From Sanguinoderma infundibulare (taxonomy: Eukaryota; Basidiomycota; Agaricomycetes; Polyporales; Polyporaceae), in contig JAVLRN010000012.1 in NCBI GenBank assembly GCA_032821775.1, positions 1,860,001 to 1,924,000 of the forward strand: a stretch of 64,000 bases of DNA, read 5' to 3'. Made by a program: the position numbers and the translations under genes. Shown here in pieces: positions 12,153-24,500 of this stretch. How positions within the stretch are numbered: position 1 is the stretch's first letter; the number at the start of each line of letters is the position of its first letter. A model generated the notes under the pieces. That model did no database searches, was not told the origin of the DNA, and worked only from the letters and a program-made list of their open reading frames with translations.

Positions 12153-13033
12153 TTACGGTAGCCACTCCCGGACAGTACTTATGAGCCTTTCCACGGCGTC
12201 CTCTTCCCGCCAGAAGTGCGATGCGCCAGTCACCTTGAGGACCTCGAGCTTGCCTCGTGTTGAAGTGTCCTTTCCGCCTGCAGCTGTCTCTCTAAAAGAT
12301 GCGACCCAGGAATCGTAGCTTTCCACGGTTGTGAAGTTATCGTCGTCGCCATAGATAATTAGGACGTTGGAGCGTGCATTCTCCACGAGCGATTTGAGCG
12401 CAGATGTGTATCGGTGGGTATGGAATGCGGTAAGCCAATGTCGTGGCCCTATGGGATAGGACAAGAGGATGTGGAAGGTCTTGACGTCTTCGAGGGCAGG
12501 GTGTAAGGAGGCAATGAGAGAGCCATGCGAGTATCCCTGCCCGATATCTGTGATGAATGATGGCAGGTATTGCAATGGACCACATACGACAAGGACTAGT
12601 GAGGTGACGTCTGGTATTAACGTAGACCTCGCCCAGTGCACTAACTCCTTGAGATCCTCCCCTTCGCGATGGCCCGTGAAGGACGCCCACCCTGTTGACT
12701 TGCCTACTCCTCGCGAGTTGTATCGGATAATGTCGTACCCCGCTTCAAGGAGGGGCTCGGTCAACAGTTGGAGTACTCTGCCGTATGTCCGCTGTCCAGA
12801 TCAAGGTTGCACTGCAGAAAGAGATAGGCTCACGGGTCATTCATGCGTCCCCCCAACCACGACCAAGGATGCAGACATATCGCCAACTTGTGCTCTGCTC
12901 GTTCGTTCCCATTCTGGCCAGTTAATGCAAGCGACGACGTTCTCGGTTGAAGGAGAGTGTACTCAAGCGTAGTTCCAGATGGCAGTGAGATGGTGTCATG
13001 ACGAGAGGTCCGCGGGAGCCTTGTATGGGACAT
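12153..13033 (-). CDS. Alpha/beta hydrolase (serine hydrolase)
   Basis: Three exons, 12834-13033, 12588-12777 and 12153-12536, give 774 nt (257 aa). The start reads MSHTRLPRTSRHDTISLPSG. The catalytic triad is visible: nucleophile elbow GYSHGS, acidic residue in IIYGDDDNF, and His in TGASHFWREED. A GVGKSTG stretch follows RYNSR, as in small S33/abhydrolase proteins related to bacterial YtmA/Fsh types. No signal peptide or membrane segment is seen, so it is probably soluble and cytosolic. It shares a 199-bp divergent promoter with the methyltransferase gene on the plus strand. It is not closely related to the neighbouring broken hydrolase: different length and motif order. Substrate unknown. 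Confidence 0.85.
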
Positions 13034-13232
13034 TTGCCAGGTGGAGGTTGAGAGGAACGAGTCCGAGTCCGAGTGACGCCCGTTGGAGATAAGATTGTCC
13101 ATTGGCGCCAATCTATGGATCGGTCACTATCGAGATTTGTATGCTTCGAGAGATGGCTCGTCCAGTGTCCAACAACCTCTTCCTCGTACCACAAAGTCAA
13201 CTTCGGCGCAAACCACCCCCATCCCGAGAAGG
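13034..13232. promoter_or_regulatory. Shared divergent promoter, hydrolase / methyltransferase
   Basis: Only 199 bp separates the two divergent start codons, so both genes must be driven from this segment unless one leader extends into the other gene. No clear TATA box is seen. Confidence 0.45.
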
Positions 13233-14332
13233 ATGTCGCCGAACTACGACCCCAACTTTCCTGCTGATCTCAGCATCAGGCCGCTCGAAAGTTTCTCGTC
13301 GGACGCCGACGCCCGCTTCAACTCGGCCGCTCAGGAAGGCGCCATACGAACCTATGGCATCGCAGGGCGCATATGGTGAATACGTTCCCTTCCGCACTCC
13401 GTGATGCAACACGTCTGACCATATTAATGAAATTTTGTATGCAGGGAAGCATCTCATGCTATGCTCGCTTACCTCGACCCGTCTTCCGCATCCAGATTCG
13501 ACTTCGACCCCGCACCGTTCACGGGAGAACTGCAGCAAGGCGACCGACACCCAATCACCGCCATTGAGCTCGGATCTGGCACTGGCTTCGTCGCCGCCCG
13601 CGTTGCGGAATGGTTGCGCCCGGATCTGGATCTCCTCCTCGCCACCGATCTGCCGGAAGTCTGCTCCCTACTCGAGGCAAATCTTCGACAATGTCCCGCA
13701 GTCAGTGTCCGCCCGCTCGCGTGGGGCGCGCAGGCGCATGCACGCGCCGTGTCCGAGGAGCTCTCTACCCCGCTCTCGGATCGGCCAGTTCGGCATCTTA
13801 CGCACATCCTCTGCAGTGACCTCGTATGTCTTTACCCTTTGACCCTGCCAGTATTGGTATCTCAGTCTGGTGCTGTCGGCCGACTTATACTCGTTAGGTG
13901 TACTTTCCGGAACTCCTCGCGCCTCTAATACGTTCATTGCTACACCTCACATCACCGCCCTTCGTCGATCCTTCTAGTGTCAACTCTCCAATCGTCATCA
14001 TCTCTTATAAGATTCGGAGCCTCTCCAAGGAGACTCCGTTCTGGAACGCCTTTGGTCTATGGTTCGAATTCAGGCCCGTGCTCATCCGGAAGCGACGACC
14101 TACCGGCGGCGAATCGCCGCCCGATGTTGCGACCGACTGGTCCAAATTCTCTCCAGGACACACGGATGACAGGACGTTCGTCCTTATCGCCAAGCGACGG
14201 CCAGTGTCGCTTTCGTGGAGAGTCCCGGACGAGGACCCTGCCCTTCTCAGTGGTGTAGGTGCATACGGGTCAGATTCGCCCAAGTCCGACGAGCAGTTTG
14301 AGCAACTGTTATTCATGGGGATGGATTTGTAA
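13233..14332 (+). CDS. Lysine-methyltransferase-like protein (Methyltransf_16 family)
   Basis: A SAM-dependent methyltransferase of the METTL21/EFM (Methyltransf_16) group, which mainly methylates lysines in proteins. Three exons, 13233-13375, 13445-13823 and 13898-14332, total 957 nt (318 aa). The start reads MSPNYDPNFPADLSIRPLES. Motif I, the SAM-binding loop, is ELGSGTGFVAARV. The acidic residue after strand 2 is in ATDLPEV. Strand 4 reads ILCSDLVYFPELLAPLI, the position of the D/N-x-x-Y/F signature. The C-terminal part is longer than in short family members. The protein or nucleic acid substrate cannot be told from sequence. Confidence 0.86.
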
Positions 14333-15528
14333 AATGGTATGAACCCCCCAGATCCCAGTGGTTATTATATGCGTAGGCGTTCTGACAATCTTGTGTACTT
14401 AATTCTTCATCGCCAAGGTATAGAAATAGGACATAGGATCCCCTGATAATATCACTTCCATTGTCCTGAACGAATTCACGTCCGTAGACTTCATTCTTTG
14501 GATTGAACGAGGACACTGACATGGGCGCACCTGCGGTGCGACTCATGCTACGATGGCTCGGAAGCGGGAGCGAGAGCTCTCATCGGTCAACAAATGTCTA
14601 TCATACCCTTCCCCTCTCGGACCATCACACGACCCGTGTGTTCGGTGGGGATACTTGCCTATAAGTATAACACGGGCACTGTTACCGCAGATGTTAATAG
14701 ATAGACTCCAGGCTCGCAGCTAAGCGGCGTGGTAACCACGCCTTCGTTCGCATTCAACCGTTTACTCTGCACATGAGCGCTTGACTGCTCAAGCTCAGAA
14801 GCGCCTAACCACTGCTCGAACGGCGACATGCAACTCGATTTGTATCGTCTACCAAAACTTGCCGCCATCTGGTAGGAAGATCGACTGAACAAACTGTCGA
14901 TATGTATGAGGCGCATATAGGAGGGAATACCGTGCAGTGAGTGGTCTTTTGCCGATCACGCGCTTTCTTTCTTTCTTCGCCCTGGTATATCTGATTACAA
15001 CTTGCGAATACACGTATACCTCAGTGGTTTCGCTTCCGAAAGAGTTGGTTAAACATACTATTAACCAGGTCATCGTCCTCCAGGAACGATGTCAACCACC
15101 ATAGCTCAGGAAGAGGATCTGGGATCAAGTTTGTGCGTTTGGTAGCACCAGTGAGTCACCGTCGATAGTAGTACATACTTACGTTCCTCCGCTGATCGTC
15201 GGGCCAGACAATGGCCAGACCCTCACTGTGCAGATGATGCGCATATGCGTCGTTTTCCTCTGGGATGTCGACGATAGCCCGTGGTACTCGCAAACGACAC
15301 ACTCACGCCATAAGTCCAAAGATAACGTCCTTCTTTGGAGTGAAGCGCCCGTCTTGCTAGTTATCTTTGTTTTCCCCCCATTTGCGGCAGCGTGGGCAAG
15401 TACTTGACCCTCTGCTCTTGGGAGAAACGTAAAGCCTCCGCATGCGGGATCACCTGTGCGTGGCGCAATACCGTCTTCGATTCGCGCAAGCACAGGGCGT
15501 TCTTTCATGCTGACTCTACCCGCATCTC
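14333..15528 (-). other. Intergenic with protein-like minus-strand segments (unresolved gene or relic)
   Basis: No model can be closed, but several minus-strand segments read like protein. At 15183-15286 one reads VDIPEENDAYAHHLHSEGL then AIVWPDDQRRN and ends at a clean GTAAGT donor. After a CAG acceptor near 15130, DPLPELWWLTSFLEDDDLVN appears, but the two segments are one base out of phase. At 14313-14546 another open frame contains FNPKNEVYGREFVQDNGSD. They may be exons of an unknown gene, an eroded gene, or chance. I do not recognise a family. Confidence 0.3.
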
Positions 15529-15534
15529 TATAAA
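15529..15534 (+). promoter_or_regulatory. TATA box, dioxygenase gene
   Basis: TATAAA lies 79 nt upstream of the start codon at 15613, in a suitable core-promoter position. Inferred from sequence only. Confidence 0.5.
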
Positions 15535-15612
15535 GTGCCCTTGGAGTAATGTCGGAGTGCTGCCGAGGCGACTTCTTGGTCTTCTACCGCATCTACATCC
15601 ACTTCTATAGCA

Positions 15613-18074
15613 ATGGCACCCGTCGCGACGAACGACACCGCTCAAGATCAGGCTTCGGCCGCTCCGGTCAAGAACGGCTCTGTGAAGCTTTTCAACCCGT
15701 TCTACTCCCCTACTGATGGCACCGACGGAAATGACGGCGACTACAAGTACGCAAAATACAAGGTCCGTGCTCCCTTCGCAGAGGGTTTCAGTTTCAACTC
15801 GCTTGTTCGCATCCCCGCGCACACGTCCGCAAGGCTTCGATCTTGATGACGCCCGTCATGTCGCGTCCCTTTTGTTTGACGTTGGGCTGATGTGCGATTG
15901 TGCGTGTGGTGCAGCCCTTTTGGCCGGACGTCAAGTGGGAGCCCCTGGAGGAGTTCCCGGTGACGGATCGCGCGCACAACGCGGATCCCGAGAAGAAGAG
16001 CCTGCTGTCCGCCGCATCTAAGGTGACGCACTTGACGCCTGCCATCGGTACCGAGCTCCTGGGCATCGACCTCCGTCAGCTGTCCGACAGCCAGAAGGAC
16101 GAGCTGTGCGTACCGCCTCTGTGTTTAATTTCTCGTTAACTGACGTATGTCGCATTTATAAATTCTAGCGCGTTGCTCGTTGCTGAGCGCGGAGTCGTCT
16201 GTGAGTGGTTCATGACACAGCGGTCTGGCGAAGCGAGTGATTGATAGATACATTTGCGCGCAGTCTTCCGCGACCAGGAGATCAACATCCACGAGCAGCT
16301 TGAGCTGGCGAGGCATTTCGGGCCCCTGCACAAGCATGCGACGACTCCCATCCCGCGGGAGCCCGGTCTTGAGGAAGTCCACGGTATGTCCAATCTATCC
16401 CCCACCTGTGCAGTTCCTCCTGCACGGCTGCTGTAGGAACGCACATCTGACACTGCCCTTTTCTCGGCCGCAGTCGTATACACCGACGGCTCGCGTCGGC
16501 CAGACCCTTCCGCGTTTTCGAAGCTCGACCTCTGGCACTCTGACGTGTCCTACGAGAAACAGCCCCCGAGCACGACTTCGCTCAAGGTGATCGCCGGCCC
16601 TCCGTATGGAGGCGATACCCTCTGGACCTCTGGGTACGTTTTCAGTTCAAATGTATATGCGCTCTCACGCGCCGTCATTTGGGGCGTGGATGCAATGGAT
16701 GCGATGAACACGCTGGCTGACTTCCATCTTCTATTCTCCGGGCGCGCTATAGATACGCGCTGTACTCTTCCTTCAGCCCGGGCTTCCAGAAATACCTGGA
16801 GGGCCTCTCCGCGGTGCACAGCGGGGTCGCGCAAGCAGATGGCGCCCGCGCCGCGGGACAAACGGTGCGCCGCGAGCCCATCGAGTCGATCCACCCCATC
16901 GTGCGCGTGCATCCGGTCACGGGCTACAAGGCCATCTACGTCAACCCCGGTAAATCTCCCTCCTATCGCCGCTTCGTGCTTCTCTCTCCGCCCATCTCGT
17001 TCTCGAGACCACAGATCCGTCATGGGTCTCCATGCCACGGCGGCACTCTCCCTGTTAGATTGCTGTTGAGCCCCGCGAACGACGAAATCTGACACGCGTT
17101 TCCGACACTGCACAGGCTTCACCCGCCGGATCGTGGGCCTGCCCAAGGCGGAGAGCGACGCGGTCCTCTCGCTTCTCTTCCACCAGCTCTCGTGAGTGTC
17201 TCCTTGCGCGCCTCCTCCCCCCCGAAGCTTCGCGCCCGACGAACCTTCCCACTGACCGCGCGCGATGTGTCATCCAGCGAAAACCCCGACTTCCAGGTCC
17301 GGTTCAAGTGGGAGCCCAACTCTATCGCCTTCTGGGACAACAGGGTGAGTGTCTGCGTTCTCGCTTAAAGTGTTTTCCGGATCGGCCTTGCCTTTCGGAC
17401 GGTTGTACTTGTACTCTGCCTACCCCCCGTCCGTCCGTCCGTCGTGTTCGTTTTCGTGCTCTCTTCGCCTGGGACGCTTGACATCGCGTATCCCGCACGT
17501 ACTCTTCTTTGACACGCCTTCTCCCGCGCGGTCGTGTCCCTTGGGCCCAGCTGCCGGGTTGAGTTTTGGGGTCGGGCCGCCCTTTCTCCATCCGTAAAAC
17601 GCCGCGCGCACCGTTCCAGGTCCCTCTCCTACCATACGTACAGCATCGCTTCTCTATCTCGGCACGCTGTCCACCCTTGCCTCGCGCCTCGATCTCTACG
17701 CACACCCTTCCTTCCCTTCCTTTTCCGTCCTCGCTTCGCTGCATACGCCCTTGCAGACTCGATCGCTGACCATCCTCCCAATCTCCCATCCCGCCCACCC
17801 TGCCGCCCACACTCGCCGCGGCCGACCGGGAAATGGTACACGAACTGTGTTGAAACAGATCGTGACGCACTCGGCGACGTTCGACTTCTTCCCGCACGCC
17901 CGGCACGCGCTGCGCGCGACGCCCCACGGCGAGCGCCCCACGTCGGTCGAGGACTTTGAGCGCGCGACGGGCCGCGTGGCCAAGGACTGGCAGAAGGACG
18001 TCTGGGCGCAGCAGGGCATCGCGGCCGACGCCCCCGTGCCGTCGCGCGCGGGCCCGCGTGGGTACAACGACTGA
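15613..18074 (+). CDS. TauD/TfdA-family Fe(II)/2-oxoglutarate dioxygenase
   Basis: Likely a sulfonate- or taurine-type dioxygenase related to yeast Jlp1. It would oxidise a small acid using 2-oxoglutarate, O2 and Fe(II). Nine exons sum to 1209 nt (402 aa): 15613-15762, 15915-16105, 16169-16200, 16264-16383, 16474-16633, 16753-16949, 17116-17191, 17278-17344 and 17859-18074. The iron-binding H-x-D is in LDLWHSDVSYE. The distal His is in NRIVTHSATFDF, followed by the 2-oxoglutarate-binding Arg region FPHARHALRATPHGERP. A conserved GPPYGGDTLWTSG block lies between them. The last intron, 17345-17858, is 514 nt, about ten times the local norm. The exact substrate cannot be stated. Confidence 0.92.
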
Positions 18075-19197
18075 TTCGGCGACACCGTGACAAGCATTGC
18101 ATCCATCGGACCGTGACGCTCGCTGACTTTTGCTATGATGCCGGCGGGCGGGTGGGGAGCGGGGAACGGGGAACAGGGAAGGATGGATTCGGTTCGAGGG
18201 CCACAGTGATTGGTGATGTATGATAGACGCATGCCATCTGAACGTATTCGTGTAACAACAGTACCTGCATCCCTCACGTCAGACAATCTTCGCGCAGCCA
18301 GCGGCGGCAGATGCGAACGATTGCGAGGAGACGATCCATCCGTCCACGCGCCGGATCCAGGAGGCGCGACACTGTTTGCTCGGACGTTTAAACGACACGC
18401 GCGCGGCCGGCTCGAGAGCGAGCTGTGTCGCGCGATGGTATCGGGCTTCGGGAGCCCACATCGGACGTGTGAGGCGGGATCGCGAGCGAGGCGCGCGACC
18501 GTGGCGGCGGGGCCGACGCGGACCAGAGCGCGGTTGGAAATCCGACGTGCAAAGGATGTTTGTGCTTGTCGGTCGCGTGTGCGCACCCATCCAAGCACGC
18601 CGTGCTAGCATCCGTTCTCATGAGGAGAGAGCGGAGGTGGGAGAGAGGATCAGCGATCGGGCGAGGAGCGATGCGCGATTGGATGCGCGCGATACGAACG
18701 CGAAGATCGCGCTCGATCGATCCGGTCAGAGATGCGCGATGGGCGATGGCTGTCACCGACCATGGACCATCGCCATCGCCCATCGTCTATCGCCTACGAT
18801 GAGATCGCCGCCCGCCCACGCCCAGATCCCCCGCGCTCCCACCGCCGCCGTCCCGCCAGTGCCGCGGCTGTGAGCGTCGACAATCCAGATGCATCGACTC
18901 CGCCGTTCACACAACGTCTGCTGCATGATGAGAGAAATCTATAGTACCGCTACTTACGCTGTACACCATCGACATACTGTAACAAAGCATGATTACGGCC
19001 CGGGGGCCAGAATTAACACGGCATCGACACGGAAGACACTGAGCTACACGCGCACGACAACGCACAACGCTACACCTACTTACTTAGCATTGGGAGCGGA
19101 TTAAGGGACACGAGCGGAAATGAAACACAAAGAAGCATAAAATGAACGGAGTCCCATCTCCAACAACACAAGGAGAACCCCCCTTGCACTGCGCAGA
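18075..19197. other. Convergent intergenic region with inverted repeat
   Basis: Holds the 3' ends of the dioxygenase gene (+) and the GATA factor gene (-). The middle, about 18600-18850, is rich in CGATCG/ATCGCC words and includes a perfect 13-bp inverted repeat (separate entry). No gene seen. Confidence 0.5.
18737..18785. repeat. 13-bp perfect inverted repeat
   Basis: CGATGGGCGATGG at 18737-18749 is followed, after 23 nt, by its exact reverse complement CCATCGCCCATCG at 18773-18785. It could form a stable hairpin in RNA or single-stranded DNA. It lies between convergent genes and could help 3'-end formation, but that role is a guess. Confidence 0.6.
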
Positions 19198-21534
19198 TCA
19201 TTGCGGAGATGCACGCGCATGCGACGGAGGATGCGACGCGCGCACGTAAGCCTGCGGCTCCGCGCTGTACCCCGGACGCTCTCCCCCAGACGACGCCAAC
19301 CAAGGCGGCGGCGGCGGCACAGGACCTCCCGCCGCGCTGTGCGGCGCGGAACCTGGGCCGTGCGGCGGAGGTATCATCTGATGCCCCTGGCCTCCAGATG
19401 CACCTGGAGGTCCTATGGGCATCAACTGATATGGACCAGTGTGGGCCGCCGCGCCTGGGTGCATCGGAGGTTGTTTTGGTTGCTCGTATGGCGATGGTGG
19501 GGGTTGAGCCTGATGTGGGGACGAGTGTTGCGAGTGCGATCCTCCTTCTCCATGGTCCCCACCTGCTGCTCCACCGCCACCTCTGGCTGACGCGGTGGAC
19601 GCACGCAGCGTCTGCAGGTCAATAGGCGGCGCCTTGCCGTTGGCATCCAGGGTCTTTTCCCTTTTTCTCATTAGCTTAGCGTAATCTGCAGGCGGAGCGT
19701 CAGATGAAGCACAACACCTCGACCGCAACGGTGACGGCGACTTACGCAAACCGCACGCATTACACAATGTCCTCGCCCCATCCGGACCCCGTCGCCACTC
19801 AGGCGTTTCACGAATGTTACACGAGTGACATTTGCCAGGTGGAGTCGCTCGCTGAACAGTTCATCGGTCAGATGTGAAACCCCGTCAGGCACGGCGACGG
19901 ATGGAAGAAACTCACGCTGCGCTTCCGGTACTTGTTCTTCTGCTGTCCTGGCGCAGCACCGCCGGTGCTCGACTGTCGCTTGTTACGTATGATCTGCATG
20001 TCCTGCTCCGCTGTAGACTGGGCCTGCCCATCAGGGTAAGGGCAATGACCGGCCGTCTCGCGGTCAGTTTCAAACAGGTACCACCCAAACACGCACAACA
20101 CTCACATCGTAGTGAACCGTCGGGGCAGGCGGCTCTCCTTCTCGGGCCATATCTTCCCATGGCCTTTTAGGTGGACGGGCCTGCTCATCAGCGGGGTTAC
20201 CGGACGCGGGGTAATCGCCCTCCTTCCGCGAGACGTCTTCGCCACCTTCAAGGCGCCGCAGGTCTTCGAGAAGACGCATGACGGTCGAGGCGTGGTAGTT
20301 CATCTCCTCGATCTCCTGCGGCGCGGGCTGCACCTGCGGGTGCTGCCGTGTTACATTGGCTGTGGAAGCGTGAGATGGCAGCCCTTCAACCGCAATGAGA
20401 CCGAGCTTACCGTAATGATTCGCGAAGCTATACAGGATGTTGCAGTGCTTGAGGATCTGCCAAGGCAACTGTAAACAAGAGAGCAGCAATAGAACCTAGA
20501 CGCGGACGCACCTCGGCAATCACCTGATGACGCGCGTTAGCCCGCTCCGCGTCAGCAGGACTTGGCACGGGCGGAGCTGGAGGTCGAGCCTCGACAGTGG
20601 CAGGCACCAACGGCGTGGTGCGCGTATAGCCATTGAACGGCTGCTGGGGAGGCGGTTGCTGTTGAGCGGGAGGAGGTTGCTGCCAGTGCTCCGCGGGAGG
20701 CGGATACGGGCTTGGCGGCGGGGGGCCTTGGTGGTGCGCATGGGTGGGTGGCGGAGGCATAGCATAGTGCCCACGAGGCATGGGCTGGGGCGGATACGGG
20801 GCGTACCCAGGCGGCGGTGGCGGCTGCTGCTGCGGCTGCTGATGAGGATAGTGAGGAGGCTGGTGGAGGTGCTCTTGAGGCGGAGCAACCTGGGGAGGAG
20901 GGCCTTGGTGATACCCAGCAGGAGGGGGTTGGGCAGGATACGGTGGATACACGGTCTGCGACACACAACCAAATCGAGCAGAACGAGCAAATCGACAATC
21001 GATGTGAATCACAATAAGTTAGCGCCATCAGGTATAAACGCCCTTCACGGGAGAACCTTGGCTTACGTGAGGGGAGCGAGCAGGCGAGGCGCTGACGCCT
21101 TGCTGCGAACGGGACCTTTTGGACGAAGGCTCCGCAGGGTTCTCGGGACGCGACGTTCCCGCACTGACACCGTTGTGTGTGGGTACGGCCGGTGTTGGCT
21201 GCTGCGGGGAAGGAGCAGGTTGCGCGTGGGGCGCGTCGGGCTTGGGCGGATAGGGCGCGTACTGATGGTGCTTCGGGGGCGGGTCATGTGGGGGCGGCAT
21301 AGCGGAGGAATGCTGAGGCTGAGGAGGAGGTGCGGATGAGGCGGAAGAGCGAGTCCAGGAGGCGGACTCATGTCTCGAACGAGCGTGTTCTGTGCGCCCT
21401 GGCGCGTTTGCAGGAGCTCCGTCTTGACCCGGCGGGGGAAAGTTGAGGTCCTTGATGGACGGCAGCCGAACGGAGTCCTGCATAGGCGCAGGGAGCGAGT
21501 AAGCAGAGTAGTGCGTCGGGTGTGAGGAGGACAT
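19198..21534 (-). CDS. GATA-type zinc-finger transcription factor, NsdD-like
   Basis: A nuclear DNA-binding regulator. Six exons, 21067-21534, 20512-20955, 20106-20468, 19916-20023, 19746-19851 and 19198-19685, sum to 1977 nt (658 aa). The start reads MSSSHPTHYSAYSLPAPMQD, followed by LPSIKDLNFPPP. The first two exons encode long Pro/Gln/His-rich sequence. A conserved middle block, QILKHCNILYSFANHYG, is typical of NsdD-type factors. The single finger is CX2CX18CX2C: CHSC, then ETPEWRRGPDGARTL, then CNACG, spliced into GLHYAKLMRKR. The C-terminus is again Pro/Gly-rich. NsdD of Aspergillus controls sexual development and represses conidiation; transfer of that role here is inference. A pyrimidine-rich leader and about 4.5 kb of gene-free DNA lie upstream. 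Confidence 0.9.
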
Positions 21535-24500
21535 GACAGCTGAAGAGCGGAAGGGACAAGGTGAGAGGAGTCGAGTATATCTGCTGCTGTATCTCCCGAT
21601 TGACCCGGATCTGGTAGGCAAATCGGAGAGAGCTAAATGCGGCGGAGCCAAATGAAACAATCAAGAGCACGACAGGGAAGCAGAGAAAGGGGGCTGAGAA
21701 CACAGCAGAGGCCCGAACGTCGTCAGAAATGTCTGTCGAGGCCGGCAGGCAGGCGGACGGGGAGGGGGACGGACGGGAGAGGTCGAAGAGGGGGAAGGAG
21801 GAGGATGGAAACAAGGAGGAGGAGCGGTCGGCTATTAGATCACCAAACAAATCTGAGCGGAGTCTGAATCTGACGCGGCGAAATATCCCGTCCAATTTCG
21901 CAAATAAACGCCGTCCCCCGAACTGCCCTCCTGCTCGCTCCCCGCTGTCCCCCGCACCGACCGTGCGTGCTGCTCTGTTTTATAGCGTGGGCGGGGCCAG
22001 CAGGCAGCGGTCGAGGAGGGCGCATCGAGGGGAGGGGCGAGATTGGAGTGCGAGGACGAGATCCGGATCAGCAATCTCGAGAACCGGGAGAGCCGGGAAT
22101 CTCTGTGCCCGATACTAGATCCACCTGGCACTCGGCCACGACGTAAATTCCCATCGCGGCGGGACGGCGATTCCCTCTCGGCGCCGCTCTTGTTCCATCA
22201 TCCGTCATTCCAGCCGCCCTTGTATCTCCTCCCGCCCAGCTCCAGTCGGCGCCCGACGTCTTCAGCCATCGAGGGCGCTCCTGGCAGGCGGTTTCCACCC
22301 ACCTCTGCAACGCGGGATGGACTCCGACGGGTGATCTCACACACGATGGGATATGGCAGTTGGGCGCCGGTGCCTGATACGGGTGGCAGCCGTTACCTGC
22401 CTAATAATATCGATCTGGATACGGTAGATCAGCCTCTTCTTCGGATCTCACCTGCTCCCGTTGGTCCTCGTGGCGTCAACCAAGGGCCTTGCGTCATGCA
22501 ACAAGTCGTCCTCAAACCCCCAACTCTGTCACCCAACACACAGAGCACTCATGGCTAACACTTGTACCCTCGATGCCTGCGCGGGCGTATCCACGAGGAC
22601 GGTCGTTCGGTGTCCTCGTGTATTTGACGACAGCGCCCTCCGGGCGACTACCACCAGCAGCCTAAACCCCAAACGGCAGCGAATGATCTTGGCCCCAAAC
22701 GGTGCGGTCGCACATCACCCGCACCCGATTTCCCCTCGCTAGCGTGACAACATTCCCCTCCTCCCGGAACGACACTCGAACGGCCACGGTCCGCATGACG
22801 CCGCAAGTTACCGCCCGCACCGTCCGTCTTCGGCGCACGGACGCCTCCCCATCGAGCATCCCCACTCAGCGGACACAGTCCGGCTTTCAGACTGCCAGCA
22901 ACCCAGAAGCCCCCGCGCATTCAGACCGTGACAGCGAGGCCAGTCAGATGCGCCCCGGATCCAACCTCGCACGCAGCCCAGCGGCAAACCTTCGCGTTCG
23001 AGCTTGGGTCGAGCCCCCCGCGTCCCAACACCCTCGCGCAACGAGGCCGGACACACGACCACAGATCGGGCAGGGCCACTGACGTGCAGATTGCCTCGTC
23101 GCCCACGCCCGATAAGAACGTCCCGCGCGCGACACGTGCTGTGGGCACTGGGAGCTTCGCGGTCTTCATGGCGCCGCGCCCGATCTCCGGGAACCATCCA
23201 GACGCAGGCCATATACAAACTCAGCCGGCCGCCCAAGCCAGCTGCCAGGTGCGACCTGTCAGATGGCGTGTTACAGGTGCCTGGCCCGCGGACGCCCGCG
23301 CGCCCCCCACAGGCGCAGTCCGGATTCGCTGATATTTCTCCCGTCCAGAACGCTCTCCCTGCCGACGGCGCGGCCAGTAGCCTCGTTTCGCAGCGTCCGG
23401 ACGTCGGACACTGTTCGTCGCCGCCAACGGTAACGGGTGGAGCGCGCGAACCACTTGGCTTCGCGCACCGAAACTGTGGTACTGGCACAAGGGTGGCACA
23501 AGGGGACCCCAATCGCCCTCGGTCTCGGTGCCCTGGACGCTCGTGCAGCGCGTCCGGCAGCAGTGCGCACCAGACGCAGCACTGGCTTCCGCCGGTGTGA
23601 TAGGTGATAGAGGAACTGGGGCACGTCTTGGGCAAGCGGGTGGACGGATGATGATGATGTACAGCAGACGGTGGACGGCAGCGGATGATTTGCGGTAAGA
23701 CAGAACGTTGGTCGTCGCACCGGCACTGTGGCAGGAGACCACGATGCTTCTTCCGAAGGCATTGCCGTCGCCAGGCGCGACACGCACGGACGCAGACCGA
23801 GTTATGCGCGACGGCCGTGGACGTCGAAGCTCGAGTGATTCAACGATCCCAACCATCCGTCTTGTGTTCGTCTGTCCAGACCCTTCCGTCAGCAAACAGA
23901 GCCCTCGACTCTTCCGAGAACGCGAGAACCCACCTAGGGCTGTCGGACCTTGGAGCTTGTCTGTCGCGACCGTCACGAGCCTCTCAGCCCTCGGATGCAG
24001 ACACAGATGTAAATGCAAACATTCCACGCCTGCGGCAGATGGCATCGCGCGACGTGGATGACTGAATGCGCGAACCCGAACGCAGGGGGCCGTCTGGACA
24101 TCTTTTGTGCACGCGCGTCCGGAGGATGCCTATGTCGCATTTCGACCGTCGAATCCGGTGACGCGGGTGCCCAATACGAACGCGGGCGGGAGCGCGCGCG
24201 GAGCTCGAGCATGCGAGCGGACGGGCAAGATTTGCCCGTCCGGGGAAGTGGGTGTTGATATTGCGGACGTGTTGACTTTGAGTTAGTTGGACAGGCGATC
24301 CGGGCGTGGCTGTTGCCGAGCGAAGCGCGTCGTCGTCGTCGTCGTCACTCGTGCTGCGTTGTCCCCGACACTGACCCGCTGCCAGGGGAGAGGTTCACGG
24401 CCGCCATCATCACCCGGTGCCGTGAGATCCCCCGCCCTGGAGCGGCAGTTTGCTTGTTGGGTACGAAGCGGGCGTACAATTGGCCCCGCAATGCACATTA

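Noticed and set aside
17322..17927. 201-codon minus-strand frame across the long dioxygenase intron
   Set aside because: The complement of a pyrimidine-rich intron gives Arg/Gly/Glu-rich nonsense; no motif.
22808..24045. Overlapping 275- and 274-codon minus-strand frames
   Set aside because: Two long frames overlap each other in different phases with similar Arg/Pro/Ser composition and no domain; chance open frames in GC-rich DNA.
24328..24346. GTC-repeat microsatellite
   Set aside because: Short simple repeat without context; not a functional element I can support.
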